This document shows, piece after piece, positions 34,927-45,007 of a stretch of DNA of 64,000 bases; within the stretch, counting starts at the first letter, position 1, and the number at the start of each line of letters is the position of its first letter. The notes under the pieces were generated by a model, which did no database searches, had not been told where the DNA came from, and saw only the letters and a list, made by a program, of their open reading frames with translations. Both the position numbers and the translations under genes were made by a program. The stretch comes from Candidatus Desulfovibrio intestinavium (lineage in GTDB: Bacteria > Desulfobacterota > Desulfovibrionia > Desulfovibrionales > Desulfovibrionaceae), in assembly GCA_019118345.1 (NCBI GenBank), contig DWZD01000047.1:62001-126000 (forward strand), written 5' to 3'.

Positions 34927-36525
34927 TCAGTCGATGCGATGATGGCAGCCGAGGCTGTGCGGGTTGCGCATGGCGGCCTGCGTGATGACATAGGCCGTCT
35001 GCGAGCCGTGGAACAGATCGACCAGCCGCCGGGAAATGCGCGTGGTCTTGTAGAAATCGTGAATGTGGCGCACCAGATCGCGCATGTCCTCAAACGCCCG
35101 GCGCAGGCGCGGTTCGGAGCGGGAAATGCCCACATAGTTCCACATGGTGCTGCGGATGTTGAACCAGTCCTGCGCCACCAGCGCCGGGTCGTCGCGCTGT
35201 TCGTCGCCCTCGTGCTGCCAGTCCGGAATGGCATCGGCCAGCCCCCGGGGGATCACGCCGTGTTTGCGGCTCATCTGGCGGGCCAGATCCCGGCCGCAGG
35301 TCATGCCCCAGACCACCCCTTCCAGCAGGGAGGTGCTGGCCAGACGGTTGGCCCCGTGCAGGCCCGTGCAGGCGCATTCGCCGATGGCATAGAGGTTGGG
35401 CATGGAGGTGCGGCCGCAGGCATCGGCCAGCACGCCGCCGCAGAAATAGTGCGCGGCGGGCACCACCGGGATGGGTTCGGTGCGGATGTCGATGCCGACC
35501 TCGAGGCACTGGTTGAAGACCGTGGGGAAACGGGTGGGCAAGTCCTGCTTGACGCCGCTCACGTCGAGGAAAAGACAGGGCGAGCCGCTGTGCAGCATTT
35601 CCTCCATCATGGCCTGGGCCACGATGTCGCGCGGGGCCAGATCGCCGCGCCGGTCATGGCGCAGCATGAAGGCCTGCCCCTTCTCGTCCAGCAGGCGCGC
35701 GCCCTCGCCGCGCATGGCTTCGGTGATGAGGGGGCGGCGGTTGCTGCGTTCCTCATAGAGGGCCGTGGGATGGAACTGCATAAATTCCAGATTGGCCAGG
35801 GCCACGCCGGCGCGGGCGGCCATGGAGATGCCCGCGCCCACGCAATCCGGGGCATTGGTGGAATGCAGAAACACCTGCCCCACGCCGCCGGTGGCCAGCA
35901 CCGTCCAGTCGGCAAGGATGGTTTCCGGTTCGCCGCTTTCCTCATTGAGCACATAGGCCCCGAGGCAGCGGTTGGTGATGCTGTAACGGTATTGGGTGAT
36001 GCGGTCGTGGTGGCGGCTGGTCAACAGGTCGATGGCCGCGCGCCGGAACAGGCGGGTGATGCGCGGATGGGCGGCCACCTGCGCGGTCAGGCCGTCCATG
36101 ATGGCCTTGCCCGAATAGTCGGCCCGGTGCAGGATGCGCGGCGCGCCGTGTCCGCCCTCGCGGGTGAGGTTGAAGCTGCCGTCCGCATTCTGATCGAATT
36201 GCACGCCGGCGCGTTCGAGCAGCATGCGTTCCACGCAGCCGGGGCCTTGCCTGCAAAGCTGCCGCACGGCCGAGCGGGAATTGTAGCGATGCCCGGCCAC
36301 CATGATGTCGTGTTCCAGCGCGCGGGCTTCGGCATCCGTGTCGCTGGTGGCGGCCCGGTAGATGATGCCGCCCTGCGCCAGTTCGGAATTGCCCTGCCCG
36401 AGGTTTTCCCCGGCGCTGATGAGCAGGACTTCCTGTCCGGCGTCGGCCAGCGTGAGGGCGGCCGTGCAGCCGGCAATGCCGGAGCCGATGATCAACACGG
36501 GCACATGACAGCGGGTGTGACTCAT
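34927..36525 (-). CDS. nadB: L-aspartate oxidase
   Basis: A 532-residue flavoprotein oxidising aspartate to iminoaspartate, the first step of de novo NAD synthesis; in anaerobes fumarate can serve as acceptor. The FAD-binding N-terminus is VLIIGSGIAGCTAALTLADAG. NSELAQGGIIYR, the flavin loop HSTNAPDCVGAGI, and HYFCGGVLADACGRTSMPNLYAIGE with CTGLHGANRLASTSLLEG are family motifs of the succinate-dehydrogenase/NadB group. The ATG follows GAGG. nadA is next upstream, with a 124-base gap. Confidence 0.96.
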   Translation of the reverse strand: MSHTRCHVPVLIIGSGIAGCTAALTLADAGQEVLLISAGENLGQGNSELAQGGIIYRAATSDTDAEARALEHDIMVAGHRYNSRSAVRQLCRQGPGCVERMLLERAGVQFDQNADGSFNLTREGGHGAPRILHRADYSGKAIMDGLTAQVAAHPRITRLFRRAAIDLLTSRHHDRITQYRYSITNRCLGAYVLNEESGEPETILADWTVLATGGVGQVFLHSTNAPDCVGAGISMAARAGVALANLEFMQFHPTALYEERSNRRPLITEAMRGEGARLLDEKGQAFMLRHDRRGDLAPRDIVAQAMMEEMLHSGSPCLFLDVSGVKQDLPTRFPTVFNQCLEVGIDIRTEPIPVVPAAHYFCGGVLADACGRTSMPNLYAIGECACTGLHGANRLASTSLLEGVVWGMTCGRDLARQMSRKHGVIPRGLADAIPDWQHEGDEQRDDPALVAQDWFNIRSTMWNYVGISRSEPRLRRAFEDMRDLVRHIHDFYKTTRISRRLVDLFHGSQTAYVITQAAMRNPHSLGCHHRID

Positions 36526-36649
36526 GATTTTGCCTCGATGCCTACAGGCGGTTACAAACTCGGGCCGGAACGACCGCGCGGCGGTCGCGGCGACAAACGT
36601 ATGGGCGAAGCGCCCGTCTTCCGGGCGGGCGCGTCAGGGCGGCCTTGCG

Positions 36650-37711
36650 CTATTGCGCGGCGCAGATGTCCAGCATCCGGGTCAGGCTTTCCCGGGCCGG
36701 CGGGCAGAGGGCGGCATCCACGGTCAGGGGCGTGGCCGTGCCGTCGTCAATGGCCCGCAGGGTGGAAAGCAGGTTGTCTTCCGTAATCTTGGCCATGTCC
36801 GGGCACATGGCCGGGCCGAGCGGCAGGACGGTGCATTGTCCGGCATGGCGCTTGCCGAGGCGCTCCACCAGATTGATTTCCGTGCCCACGATGAGGGTGC
36901 CGCCGGGTTGTTCCGTGGCCAGACGCGCGGCCTCACGGATAAGGAAGGAGGTGGAGCCGGCGCCGTCGCATTGTTCGATGACCTCGGGCCGGCATTCGGG
37001 ATGGGCCATGACCAGACAGCCGGGATGGGCCGCGCGGGCGGCGGCGATCTGGGCGACCGTCAGTTCGTCGTGAATGGGGCAGCAGCCGGGCCAGAGCAGG
37101 AGCTGTGCCGACCAGAGACGGTGCGCGGGCGCGGCTTCGTCCGGGGAGAGGCCGTCCGGCCCCAGTTCCAGCAGATGCCAGTCATCCAGGCCAAGGCCGA
37201 GCTGGCGGCCCGTATTGCGGCCCAGATGCCGATCCGGCAGGAAGAGGACGCCCCGGCCCTGATCCAGCGCCCATTGCAGCACGGTGCGGGCATTGGCCGA
37301 GGTGCAGACCGCGCCGCCAAATTCGCCCACCACGGCCTTGAGGGCCAATGTGGTATTGACGTAGGCCACCGGGACGACCTTGCGGCCGCCCTCGTGGAGC
37401 TGGCGCAGCACCTTGCGGGCGCGATCCGCCGGAGACATGAGGGACATGGCGCAATCGGCGTCGGGCGCGGGCAGATGCACCTGCTGGCCGTCCTTGGCCA
37501 GCAGTACGGCGGATTCGCCCATGAAATAGACGCCGCAGAAGACGATATGTTCGGCGGTAATGTCCGGGACGCGGCGGGCCAGCTCCAGCGAATCGCCGGT
37601 GATGTCGCAATGGCGCACCACGGCATCGTTTTCGTAGTGGTGGCCCATGATGCAGAGCCGGGAACCGAGTTTGGCCTTGAGAGCCGTGATGGCGGCGGCG
37701 GTATCGTGCAT
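36650..37711 (-). CDS. nadA: Quinolinate synthase
   Basis: A 353-residue [4Fe-4S] enzyme joining iminoaspartate and dihydroxyacetone phosphate to quinolinate. The substrate-binding CIMGHHYENDAVV and DITGDSLELAR motifs lie near residues 20-45. The three cluster cysteines are in AVCTSANA, AHPECRPEV and GPAMCPDMAKI. AAGGAA precedes the ATG. It lies 27 bases after nadC, and nadB follows, giving the order nadC-nadA-nadB. Confidence 0.96.
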   Translation of the reverse strand: MHDTAAAITALKAKLGSRLCIMGHHYENDAVVRHCDITGDSLELARRVPDITAEHIVFCGVYFMGESAVLLAKDGQQVHLPAPDADCAMSLMSPADRARKVLRQLHEGGRKVVPVAYVNTTLALKAVVGEFGGAVCTSANARTVLQWALDQGRGVLFLPDRHLGRNTGRQLGLGLDDWHLLELGPDGLSPDEAAPAHRLWSAQLLLWPGCCPIHDELTVAQIAAARAAHPGCLVMAHPECRPEVIEQCDGAGSTSFLIREAARLATEQPGGTLIVGTEINLVERLGKRHAGQCTVLPLGPAMCPDMAKITEDNLLSTLRAIDDGTATPLTVDAALCPPARESLTRMLDICAAQ

Positions 37712-37738
37712 GGATGTCGTTCCTTGTGGGGAGAGGGG

Positions 37739-38614
37739 CTAGCCCTGTTGCAGGGTCATGCTGAAATCCGCCGCGACGGCGGAATGGGTCAGGCGGCCCA
37801 CGGAGATGAAGTCCGGGGCGCGCCGGGAACAGCGGGCCAGTTCGCCGATATTGTCCAGGGTCACGCCGCCGCTGACCTCGGTTTCGATGTCTGCGGGCAC
37901 GAGGGCCAGGGCCTCGCCCAGCAGCGGCGGGCGCATATTGTCCATCATGATGCGGTCGGCGCGGGCGGCCACGGCCTGCCGCACATGATCAAGGGTGCGG
38001 CATTCCACCTCGATGGGCGGACAGGGCGCATGGACGGCGCGCAGTTTGCGCACCGCGGCCTCGATGGAGCCGGCGGCATCAATGTGATTGTCCTTGAGCA
38101 TGAGCATTTCCGTCAGATCGCGACGGTGATTGCAGCCGCCGCCCACGAGCACGGCATATTTTTCGGGCCAGCGCAGGCAGGGGGTGGTCTTGCGGGTATC
38201 CAGCAGGCGCACGCCCGTGCCTTCGAGTTCCCGTACATAGCGGGCCGTCAGGTTGGCAATGCCGGAAAGGTGGGTCACATAGTTGAGGATCACGCGCTCG
38301 GCCTTGAGCAGGATCACGGCCGGGCCTTCCATGCGGGCCACTTCGGTCATGGCCGGGACGCGCTGTCCCTCCTCGACCAGCGCTGCATGCCGCACGGTAT
38401 CCGCCCGCATGGCGGCAAATACCTCCGCCATGATGGGCAGGCCCGCCACAAGGGTATCCTCCTTGGCGCGGATGACGGCGCGCATGGGCGCGTCAGGGGC
38501 AAAAAGGCCCTCGGCCGTGAGGTCTGGCCCGTCCTCGTCCAGCGCCAGTTCCACGGAGCGGCGCAAAAAAATCTCTCCACGACCGGAGAAAAAAGTAGCC
38601 CAAGGCGTCAACAT
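37739..38614 (-). CDS. nadC: Nicotinate-nucleotide pyrophosphorylase
   Basis: A 291-residue quinolinate phosphoribosyltransferase making nicotinate mononucleotide. Motifs include RVILNYVTHLSGIANLTARYV, DTRKTTPCLRWPEKYAV (the conserved RKT) and LMLKDNHIDAAGSIEAAV, then IEVECRTLDHVRQA and the C-terminal VSGGVTLDNIGELA. The ATG at 38614 (MLTPWATFF) follows AGGGA; a TTG start at 38665 would add 17 residues not seen in the family. It heads the long minus-strand transcript that includes nadA and nadB. Confidence 0.95.
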   Translation of the reverse strand: MLTPWATFFSGRGEIFLRRSVELALDEDGPDLTAEGLFAPDAPMRAVIRAKEDTLVAGLPIMAEVFAAMRADTVRHAALVEEGQRVPAMTEVARMEGPAVILLKAERVILNYVTHLSGIANLTARYVRELEGTGVRLLDTRKTTPCLRWPEKYAVLVGGGCNHRRDLTEMLMLKDNHIDAAGSIEAAVRKLRAVHAPCPPIEVECRTLDHVRQAVAARADRIMMDNMRPPLLGEALALVPADIETEVSGGVTLDNIGELARCSRRAPDFISVGRLTHSAVAADFSMTLQQG

Positions 38615-38753
38615 TTGCTTGTCCCTGTCATAGGTGCGTGCTAAGTCATGCCCACGGTCGCGCAAGCCTTGCGGTCACGACCGCCGGCGGGAAGGCGGGC
38701 CGCGCAAAGAGCCGGCGGCTTCGGCCCGAAGGCGGCATCCGCATGGTGCTTTC

Positions 38754-38782
38754 TTGATAAAGTTCCTGTCCGCCTGCGTCAA
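38754..38782 (-). promoter_or_regulatory. Promoter of nadC operon
   Basis: On the minus strand TTGACG (38777-38782) and TATCAA (38754-38759) are separated by 17 bases. The predicted leader is about 130 bases. Confidence 0.5.
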
Positions 38783-38841
38783 GGCAAGAACGGTATTGGG
38801 ACGATTTTCACAACAGTTGCAGACATCAGGGGTGGGACGCA

Positions 38842-40356
38842 ATGCACAAGCATGACGACGGGCGGACTTGCGACAGCCGGAACGTCCCCGCTTCGCCCAG
38901 CGGGCGGGACGAGCTGCGGGAAGATGCCGTCATTCACCCTGAATTTATTGATATTCCTGAAGAAAAGGATGTGGCGAATTTTTCCGCCACGCCGCCTCCG
39001 CTGGCTGACGGGCAAGGCGGCGCCGGAGATGAGCCGCACCGCTACGCCATGCCGGATTCCTGCCTTGATGACGACGAGGAAATGGATGCCGAATTTGTCC
39101 ACCCCGCCGACCTTGCCGATCACCTGCAGAATCTGACTCTCGAAAAGCAGGTCTGCGCCCTGCGCCACATGGCCACCGAGGATGCCGCCGAGGCCCTGGC
39201 CGAGCTGGACGGCAACGTGGCCGTGGACGTGCTGGAAAACCTCGACGCCGACGTGGCGGCCCAGATCATCGCCGAGATGGAGCCGGACGACGCCGCCGAC
39301 GTGCTGGACGAGCTGGACGAGGATCATCGCGACGTCCTGCTGGGCAAGCTGAACAAGGAAGATTCCGAAGAGCTGCGCAACCTGCTCAACTTTGATCCCG
39401 ATTCCGCCGCCGGGGTCATGAATACTGAGCTGATCCTCCTTGAGGAAACCATGACCGTGGATGAGGCCATTGCCCATATCCGCAGCGAAATGGAGGACAA
39501 GGAAAGCCCCTATTACGGCTATGTGGTGGACGCCACGGACATTTTGCTGGGCGTGCTCTCCCTGCGCGACATCATGCTGGCCCGGCCCGGCACCGTGGTG
39601 GGGGATGCCGTGCGGGGGCAGAGCGTGGTCAGCGTGCCCTACGACATGGACAAGGGCGAGGTGGCCAGCCTGCTGTCGCACTACAATTTTCTGGCCATGC
39701 CCGTGGTGGATCACGAAGGCCATATCATGGGCGTCGTCACGTATGACGACATCATGGACATCATGCACGAGGAAGCCAGCGCCGACATGCAGGGCATGGT
39801 GGGCGCCGACCCCGGCGAAAGCGTGGATACGCCGTGGCTGGAAAGCGTGGCCAAGCGCCTGCCCTGGCTCGTGGTGAACATGGTCAATTCCGCGCTCTCG
39901 GCCTCGGTGGTCTACATGTTCGAGGGCACCATCGCCCAGATGGCCGCCCTGGCCGTGCTCATGCCCATGGTGGCCAATCAGGCGGGCAACACCGGGCAGC
40001 AGGCGCTGGCGGTCATGATCCGCCAGCTGGCCACGGATCGCTTCGAGCAGAAGAAGGCCTGGCTGGCCGTGCTGCGCGAGGCCAAGATCGGCCTGTTTAC
40101 CGGGGTCATCATGGCCCTGCTGGCCTTTTGCGGGGCCTGGGTCTTCACCGGTCACATCAAGGTGGGCATGGTCATGGCCGGGGCGCTGCTCTGCGACATG
40201 ATACTGGGCGCTGTGGCCGGCGGTTCCATTCCGCTCATTTTCCGGGCCATGGGGCGCGACCCGGCGCAGGCCTCCAGCATCTTTCTCACCACCATCACCG
40301 ACGGCGCGGGCTTCTTCATCTTTCTGGGGCTGGCGACGGTCATCCTCTTCCGTTAG
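38842..40356 (+). CDS. mgtE: Magnesium transporter MgtE
   Basis: A 504-residue Mg2+ channel. An unusually acidic N-terminal extension (about 1-85) precedes the MgtE N domain (about 85-195; HPADLADHLQNL and the acidic AEMEPDDAADVLDELDEDHRD). Two CBS motifs follow (about 200-320). Five hydrophobic segments form the C-terminal membrane domain, with the pore-region signature VLMPMVANQAGNTGQQAL. In known MgtE the acidic cytoplasmic domain binds Mg2+ and gates the channel. AGGGG precedes the ATG. It is divergent from the nadC transcript and convergent with the GntR gene. Confidence 0.95.
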   Translation: MHKHDDGRTCDSRNVPASPSGRDELREDAVIHPEFIDIPEEKDVANFSATPPPLADGQGGAGDEPHRYAMPDSCLDDDEEMDAEFVHPADLADHLQNLTLEKQVCALRHMATEDAAEALAELDGNVAVDVLENLDADVAAQIIAEMEPDDAADVLDELDEDHRDVLLGKLNKEDSEELRNLLNFDPDSAAGVMNTELILLEETMTVDEAIAHIRSEMEDKESPYYGYVVDATDILLGVLSLRDIMLARPGTVVGDAVRGQSVVSVPYDMDKGEVASLLSHYNFLAMPVVDHEGHIMGVVTYDDIMDIMHEEASADMQGMVGADPGESVDTPWLESVAKRLPWLVVNMVNSALSASVVYMFEGTIAQMAALAVLMPMVANQAGNTGQQALAVMIRQLATDRFEQKKAWLAVLREAKIGLFTGVIMALLAFCGAWVFTGHIKVGMVMAGALLCDMILGAVAGGSIPLIFRAMGRDPAQASSIFLTTITDGAGFFIFLGLATVILFR

Positions 40357-40402
40357 GGCCGGACGCATGACGCTTTTGGGGGACTGTCCCCGGCCCCTCA
40401 TC

Positions 40403-40534
40403 CCTTCCCCAGCGCGCTTTTGCCGGAAAGGCAGGGACATGCGGGGCACCTTTTGCCGCGAAGGCTGCCGGGCCGGTGCGGCAATGACGTTACTTACTTG
40501 AAATCATGCTACAATTTGTGTCAGCGTGCCCTAA
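40403..40534. repeat. Dispersed intergenic repeat, copy B
   Basis: This 132-base stretch is related to 11341-11475: CCTTCCCCAGC at its start, GGCAGGG, then ACTTGAAATCAT, AATTTGT, TCA and CCTAA at its end. It fills the gap between the convergent mgtE and GntR genes and touches the GntR stop codon. A small hairpin GGGGA-CTG-TCCCC lies just before it (40380-40392). Confidence 0.5.
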
Positions 40535-41226
40535 TCCATAATAAATTCCTCGTCACAGCAGCGTTGCTGGCTGTGCTTGCTGCAAATGCCCGCAAGACGG
40601 CGACCGGTTTCCCGGTAGTGTTCGAGAACGGTTCGCTCGATATGGCGCGGATCGCGGCTTTCCACGGCCTTCAGCACATCCTCATGGCGTCGGACAAATT
40701 CGTCCGGGCTGTACAGCTCGTTCCAGCATTTGAAGTAGAGGAACTTGGAAATGTTGGCGCAGGCCTTGCGGGCGGTATCCCGCATCAATTGATTGCGGCA
40801 GCGGGACATGAGCGTGGTATGAAAGGCATCATCCAGCGGGGCAAGCTCCACCAGTCCGCGGACTTCGCCGCTTCTACGCCGCATTTCCTCCCAGACATGG
40901 CGGGCCTTCAGCAAAACGGCCTGATCCAGTCGCGGCAGGGACTGGACGATGCAGGCCCCTTCCAGGGTGCCGCCAAGACAGTAGCTGTCCACCACTTCCT
41001 GCGCGGAGAGCCGGCGGATGTGCTTGGCTTTCTGCGGCAAGCCGGTAACGAGTCCTTCCTGCAGGAGGGTTTGCAGGGCTTCGCGCACGGGGCCGCGACT
41101 GATGCCCAGTTCCGTGGCTATGCTGACTTCCTTGATGGGATCGCCCGGTGAAAGTTTGCCGTCCAGAAGGCATTGCTTGATATAGGCAATTGCTTGAAGG
41201 CTGCACGTTTCTGCGACTGTGGACAC
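40531..41226 (-). CDS. GntR/FadR-family transcriptional regulator
   Basis: A 231-residue DNA-binding protein. The N-terminal winged helix (about 10-75) has the GntR pattern LLDGKLSPGDPIKEVSIATELGISRGPVREAL-type residues around 20-50. The C-terminal FCD domain (about 85-215) has LEGACIVQSL and DDAFHTTLMSRCRN, where Asp and His residues usually bind a metal and a small organic acid. The GTG start at 41226 follows AAGGAGACCGCC at ideal spacing. No target operon is adjacent: mgtE converges on it and the PAS gene lies upstream. The ligand is unknown. Confidence 0.86.
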   Translation of the reverse strand: MSTVAETCSLQAIAYIKQCLLDGKLSPGDPIKEVSIATELGISRGPVREALQTLLQEGLVTGLPQKAKHIRRLSAQEVVDSYCLGGTLEGACIVQSLPRLDQAVLLKARHVWEEMRRRSGEVRGLVELAPLDDAFHTTLMSRCRNQLMRDTARKACANISKFLYFKCWNELYSPDEFVRRHEDVLKAVESRDPRHIERTVLEHYRETGRRLAGICSKHSQQRCCDEEFIMD

Positions 41227-41415
41227 GGCGGTCTCCTTTTCATGCCATATTGCCGGCAGCGGCGGGCGTTTGTCAATCCGGCCCGATGCCGCGCGGCCAG
41301 GCGGAAACTCCGCGGACAAAAAAACAGTCTCCGGGACGCGCTCGCCGGAAAAGGTGCGGCGGGCTGCCCGGAGACGCCTGTGCGTGCGAGAATGTCGGAA
41401 AGGGCGGCAAAAGGC

Positions 41416-41451
41416 TTATTTGCCCATGGCGTTGAGAAAATCCTTGTTGGA
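41416..41451 (-). pseudogene. Remnant of a rho 3' end
   Basis: These 36 bases read SNKDFLNAMGK and a TAA stop on the minus strand. The intact rho gene ends [11 protein letters not shown] with TAG at 42432-42467, and 32 of 36 bases agree. Sequence before and after shows no similarity to rho. It is therefore a detached, slightly diverged copy of the last codons of rho, lying on the far side of the AT-rich PAS island. The rest of the 311-base gap (41227-41537) shows no other gene. Confidence 0.75.
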
Positions 41452-41537
41452 TACTGACGGAAATTGTTGAAAAATTATTCACCTTATATTTTAAGGAATA
41501 TTCATGATTTCATAACAAAACGCATGTCGAAAATTCT

Positions 41538-42311
41538 CTAAATCTGCTCTATGTATTTTTGGGGACTGAACACCGCGAGAATAAATGACGGAGAAATGTG
41601 GACACTTTTTGCGGAGTATACTATTTCTTCATTTCTCTTTGTAAGAAATTTTATTGAAGAAGATTTCTGCATGTCCTGTTTATAGCTTTTTCGCTGCAAT
41701 ATGGAAAAAAATATTTTTTTTGATTTTTCAGGAAGAAAGTGAAAATCTTCAAGGTTGCTATCCAAAACTCGAGTAAAAGTATTATTACGCATGATAGTAT
41801 TCCATTTTCCTGAAAAAACGATACAATCAGTTTCTAAATTGTACTCCATATATATGTTTTCCGTCATACTTTTGAATGCGGCATCACGTAACACATAGTA
41901 TCTGAGCTTGGCGTGGTTTCTTTTCTCTTTTGTAATGACTTGCATCGTGCAAAGGAACGTGGCTTTTCCGTCGTTGGTTCCCACGTATGCGGCATGGACA
42001 CCAAGCCAGACCGTGCTGCCATCCATATGTATAACGCGATACTGGATATCAAAACTTTCTTTCTGTTCAGCATGGGTTTTGAATGCTTCAAAAACGGGGA
42101 CCAGGTCATCGGGGTGGAGAATATTGCGCGGATTTCCACTTAATTCTTCTTCCATGTACTGTTCGCGCGTGCTGCCCGTTAATGCGTAAAAAGCATTATT
42201 GGCATTATTGGCATCACGGGTGATCCCCTCACCGAAAGAAATCTCAACTATGGCAACGGGAATTATATCGAGTACTTTTTTTACATCTTCCGAAAATATA
42301 ATGGGTTTCAT
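41538..42311 (-). CDS. Orphan PAS-domain protein in AT-rich island
   Basis: A 257-residue cytoplasmic protein. The first PAS/PAC unit (about 8-132) has FYALTGSTREQYMEEEL, NILHPDDLVPVFEAFKTH and DIQYRVIHMDGSTVWLG. A second, weaker PAS-like unit fills about 140-257 (VFSGKWNTIMRNN). There is no kinase, GGDEF, EAL, HTH or receiver domain, so it has sensor modules without output. Codon use is strikingly AT-rich compared with its neighbours, suggesting transfer. A strong GGAAGGAGG lies before the ATG. It is bracketed by the rho remnant and the intact rho gene. It may act by binding a partner; function is unknown. Confidence 0.75.
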   Translation of the reverse strand: MKPIIFSEDVKKVLDIIPVAIVEISFGEGITRDANNANNAFYALTGSTREQYMEEELSGNPRNILHPDDLVPVFEAFKTHAEQKESFDIQYRVIHMDGSTVWLGVHAAYVGTNDGKATFLCTMQVITKEKRNHAKLRYYVLRDAAFKSMTENIYMEYNLETDCIVFSGKWNTIMRNNTFTRVLDSNLEDFHFLPEKSKKIFFSILQRKSYKQDMQKSSSIKFLTKRNEEIVYSAKSVHISPSFILAVFSPQKYIEQI

Positions 42312-42431
42312 AAATTAATCCTCCTTCCATATATTGTCGTGCTGCAATTTTCTCGATTTTTCCCGACTGGAGAGCTGACAGCGTAATACCGCGTGGCGGG
42401 TGTTCCATGCACCACTGCACACCAAAGAGTG

Positions 42432-43751
<1,320 letters not shown>

Positions 43752-43840
43752 GAGATTACGGCAGAAAATACGGCACAGGGCAGTGTCGTCTGGAAGTGAA
43801 AAAAAGGGCAGGGATGTGGAATCAAGGAATGTGTGCCTTG

Positions 43841-43869
43841 CGATTAGCCCAACTCTGGGGAAAAGGCAA
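43841..43869 (-). promoter_or_regulatory. Promoter of rho
   Basis: On the minus strand TTGCCT (43864-43869) and TAATCG (43841-43846) are separated by 17 bases, leaving a leader of about 80 bases. Confidence 0.4.
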
Positions 43870-44021
43870 GAAAAAAGTGGGATTTTTATTCGGCCTGACG
43901 CCAAGGGGAAGGGAAGGGCCGGGCAAGGAGGCGCGGAAGACGGCCTGACGGCGGCAAGAGGGGAGGGCGCGGCGGGCACGCCCGCGACCGGCAGGGCTGG
44001 CGGCGGAACGGAAAAAGGAGA

Positions 44022-44537
44022 TCAGCAGACCGCGGCTTCGGCCACGGGCGCCGGGGCATAGCGCTGCAGGAGATCGTCGCGCAATTCCTCTTCCTTCAGC
44101 TTGAGAACCTCGCCGATTTCGCCGGTCACAAGGCTCATGGCCTGTTCCTGCAGGCGGCGTTCGCCAAAGGAAAGATCCTTCTGGCGGCTGATGAGCAGAA
44201 GTTCCCGCAGCACTTCGGCCACCACACCCAGATCAGGACTCTTGAGGCGTTCGGAATATTCGCGGAACCGGCGGTTCCAGTTCTGGCCCGTATGGATGCT
44301 TTTTTGCGTCGCGGACTGGAGCGAATCCCAGATGCGGCGTGCCTCCTCCACGGCAATGAGCGGGCGCAATCCCACATTGGCGGCATTGGCCACCGGCACC
44401 ATGAGCGTGATGTTGTTGGCGCGGATGCGGACGATGTAGAGTTCGCAGGCCACGCCTCCGATTTGCTGGCTGTTGACGCGCTCTATTTCTCCTACCCCCT
44501 GCGCGGGGTACACGACGAGTTCACCGGCGGTAAACAT
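44022..44537 (-). CDS. carD: CarD-family RNA polymerase-binding regulator
   Basis: A 171-residue protein of the CarD/CdnL/TRCF-interacting family, which binds RNA polymerase beta and stabilises open complexes at rRNA and other promoters. The N-terminal RNAP-interaction domain (1-60) reads MFTAGELVVYPAQGVGEIE. The helical DNA-binding C-terminal domain (about 75-160) has NRRFREYSERLKSPDLGVVAEVLREL. The ATG at 44537 is nine bases from GGAAG and matches family starts; the ATG two codons earlier is too close to that site. A stem-loop plus T-run lies at its 5' leader. Confidence 0.92.
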   Translation of the reverse strand: MFTAGELVVYPAQGVGEIERVNSQQIGGVACELYIVRIRANNITLMVPVANAANVGLRPLIAVEEARRIWDSLQSATQKSIHTGQNWNRRFREYSERLKSPDLGVVAEVLRELLLISRQKDLSFGERRLQEQAMSLVTGEIGEVLKLKEEELRDDLLQRYAPAPVAEAAVC

Positions 44538-44569
44538 AGGCATCCACTTCCGGTTGATATGTGGGAGAC

Positions 44570-44604
44570 AAAAAAAGGGAAAGGTCGGGAAGAGATTTCC
44601 CGAC
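44570..44604 (-). promoter_or_regulatory. Leader stem-loop with T-run before carD (attenuator candidate)
   Basis: GTCGGGAA (44584-44591) pairs perfectly with TTCCCGAC (44597-44604), and on the minus strand seven T residues (44570-44576) follow after eight bases. The predicted carD promoter would start transcription right at the hairpin, so it lies in the carD message and not only after the upstream gene. Confidence 0.5.
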
Positions 44605-44613
44605 TGTTAAAAA

Positions 44614-44642
44614 ATCATAGGCGATGAGGAAAGAGAAGTCCA
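44614..44642 (-). promoter_or_regulatory. Promoter of carD
   Basis: On the minus strand TGGACT (44637-44642) and TATGAT (44614-44619) are separated by 17 bases. The start point is predicted near 44605. Confidence 0.5.
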
Positions 44643-44719
44643 GCAAAATTTTTTTTCACAGGTTTGAAAGGCGGCGACCGGGCAGGAGGGCATGCCGGGG
44701 GGCGTCCGGCGCAATGACA

Positions 44720-44754
44720 AAGGCCCCCGTCGGGCAGGATGCCGCGGGGGCCTT
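44720..44754 (-). terminator. Hairpin after small acidic protein gene
   Basis: AAGGCCCCCG (44720-44729) pairs with CGGGGGCCTT (44745-44754), 20 bases beyond the stop codon at 44775. No T-run. Confidence 0.5.
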
Positions 44755-44774
44755 GGGCGGGCAGGCGGAAGGGG

Positions 44775-45005
44775 TTATTTGCCGAGATCCCGGTCGTACA
44801 ACCGACGCCCGTGCCGCAATTGCAGCTCGGCAACGATAAGTTGCTCGTACTGGGGGGCCAGGGGGAGTTCGGCCTTGATCTGCTGGGAAAGAAGACCGGC
44901 CAGCTGCTGGGTTTCCTCCCAGATTTCCAGCAGTTCGTCGTCCTCCAGCGTTTTTACCTTGTCGGCAAAGGGCGCATCATCTTCAAAGGGATGGCAGGAT
45001 GCCAT
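44775..45005 (-). CDS. Small acidic protein of unknown function
   Basis: A 76-residue soluble protein beginning MASCHPFEDDAPFADKVKTL. It is acidic at the N-terminus and helical throughout (DDELLEIWEETQQLAGLLSQQI), ending RRLYDRDLGK. I recognise no domain. It starts two bases after the SGNH hydrolase stop codon, so it is cotranscribed with that gene and the radical SAM gene. Its reading frame and position make it a credible gene; function is unknown. Confidence 0.6.
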   Translation of the reverse strand: MASCHPFEDDAPFADKVKTLEDDELLEIWEETQQLAGLLSQQIKAELPLAPQYEQLIVAELQLRHGRRLYDRDLGK

Positions 45006-45007
45006 GA

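Noticed and set aside
34195-38644. Plus-strand open frames opposite nadB, nadA and nadC
   Set aside because: Shadows of enzymes with complete motif sets on the minus strand.
41227-42431. Integrative element with its own integrase at the rho end
   Set aside because: No integrase, recombinase or terminal inverted repeat is visible. Only the imperfect rho-end repeat is supported, so I report the observation, not a typed element.
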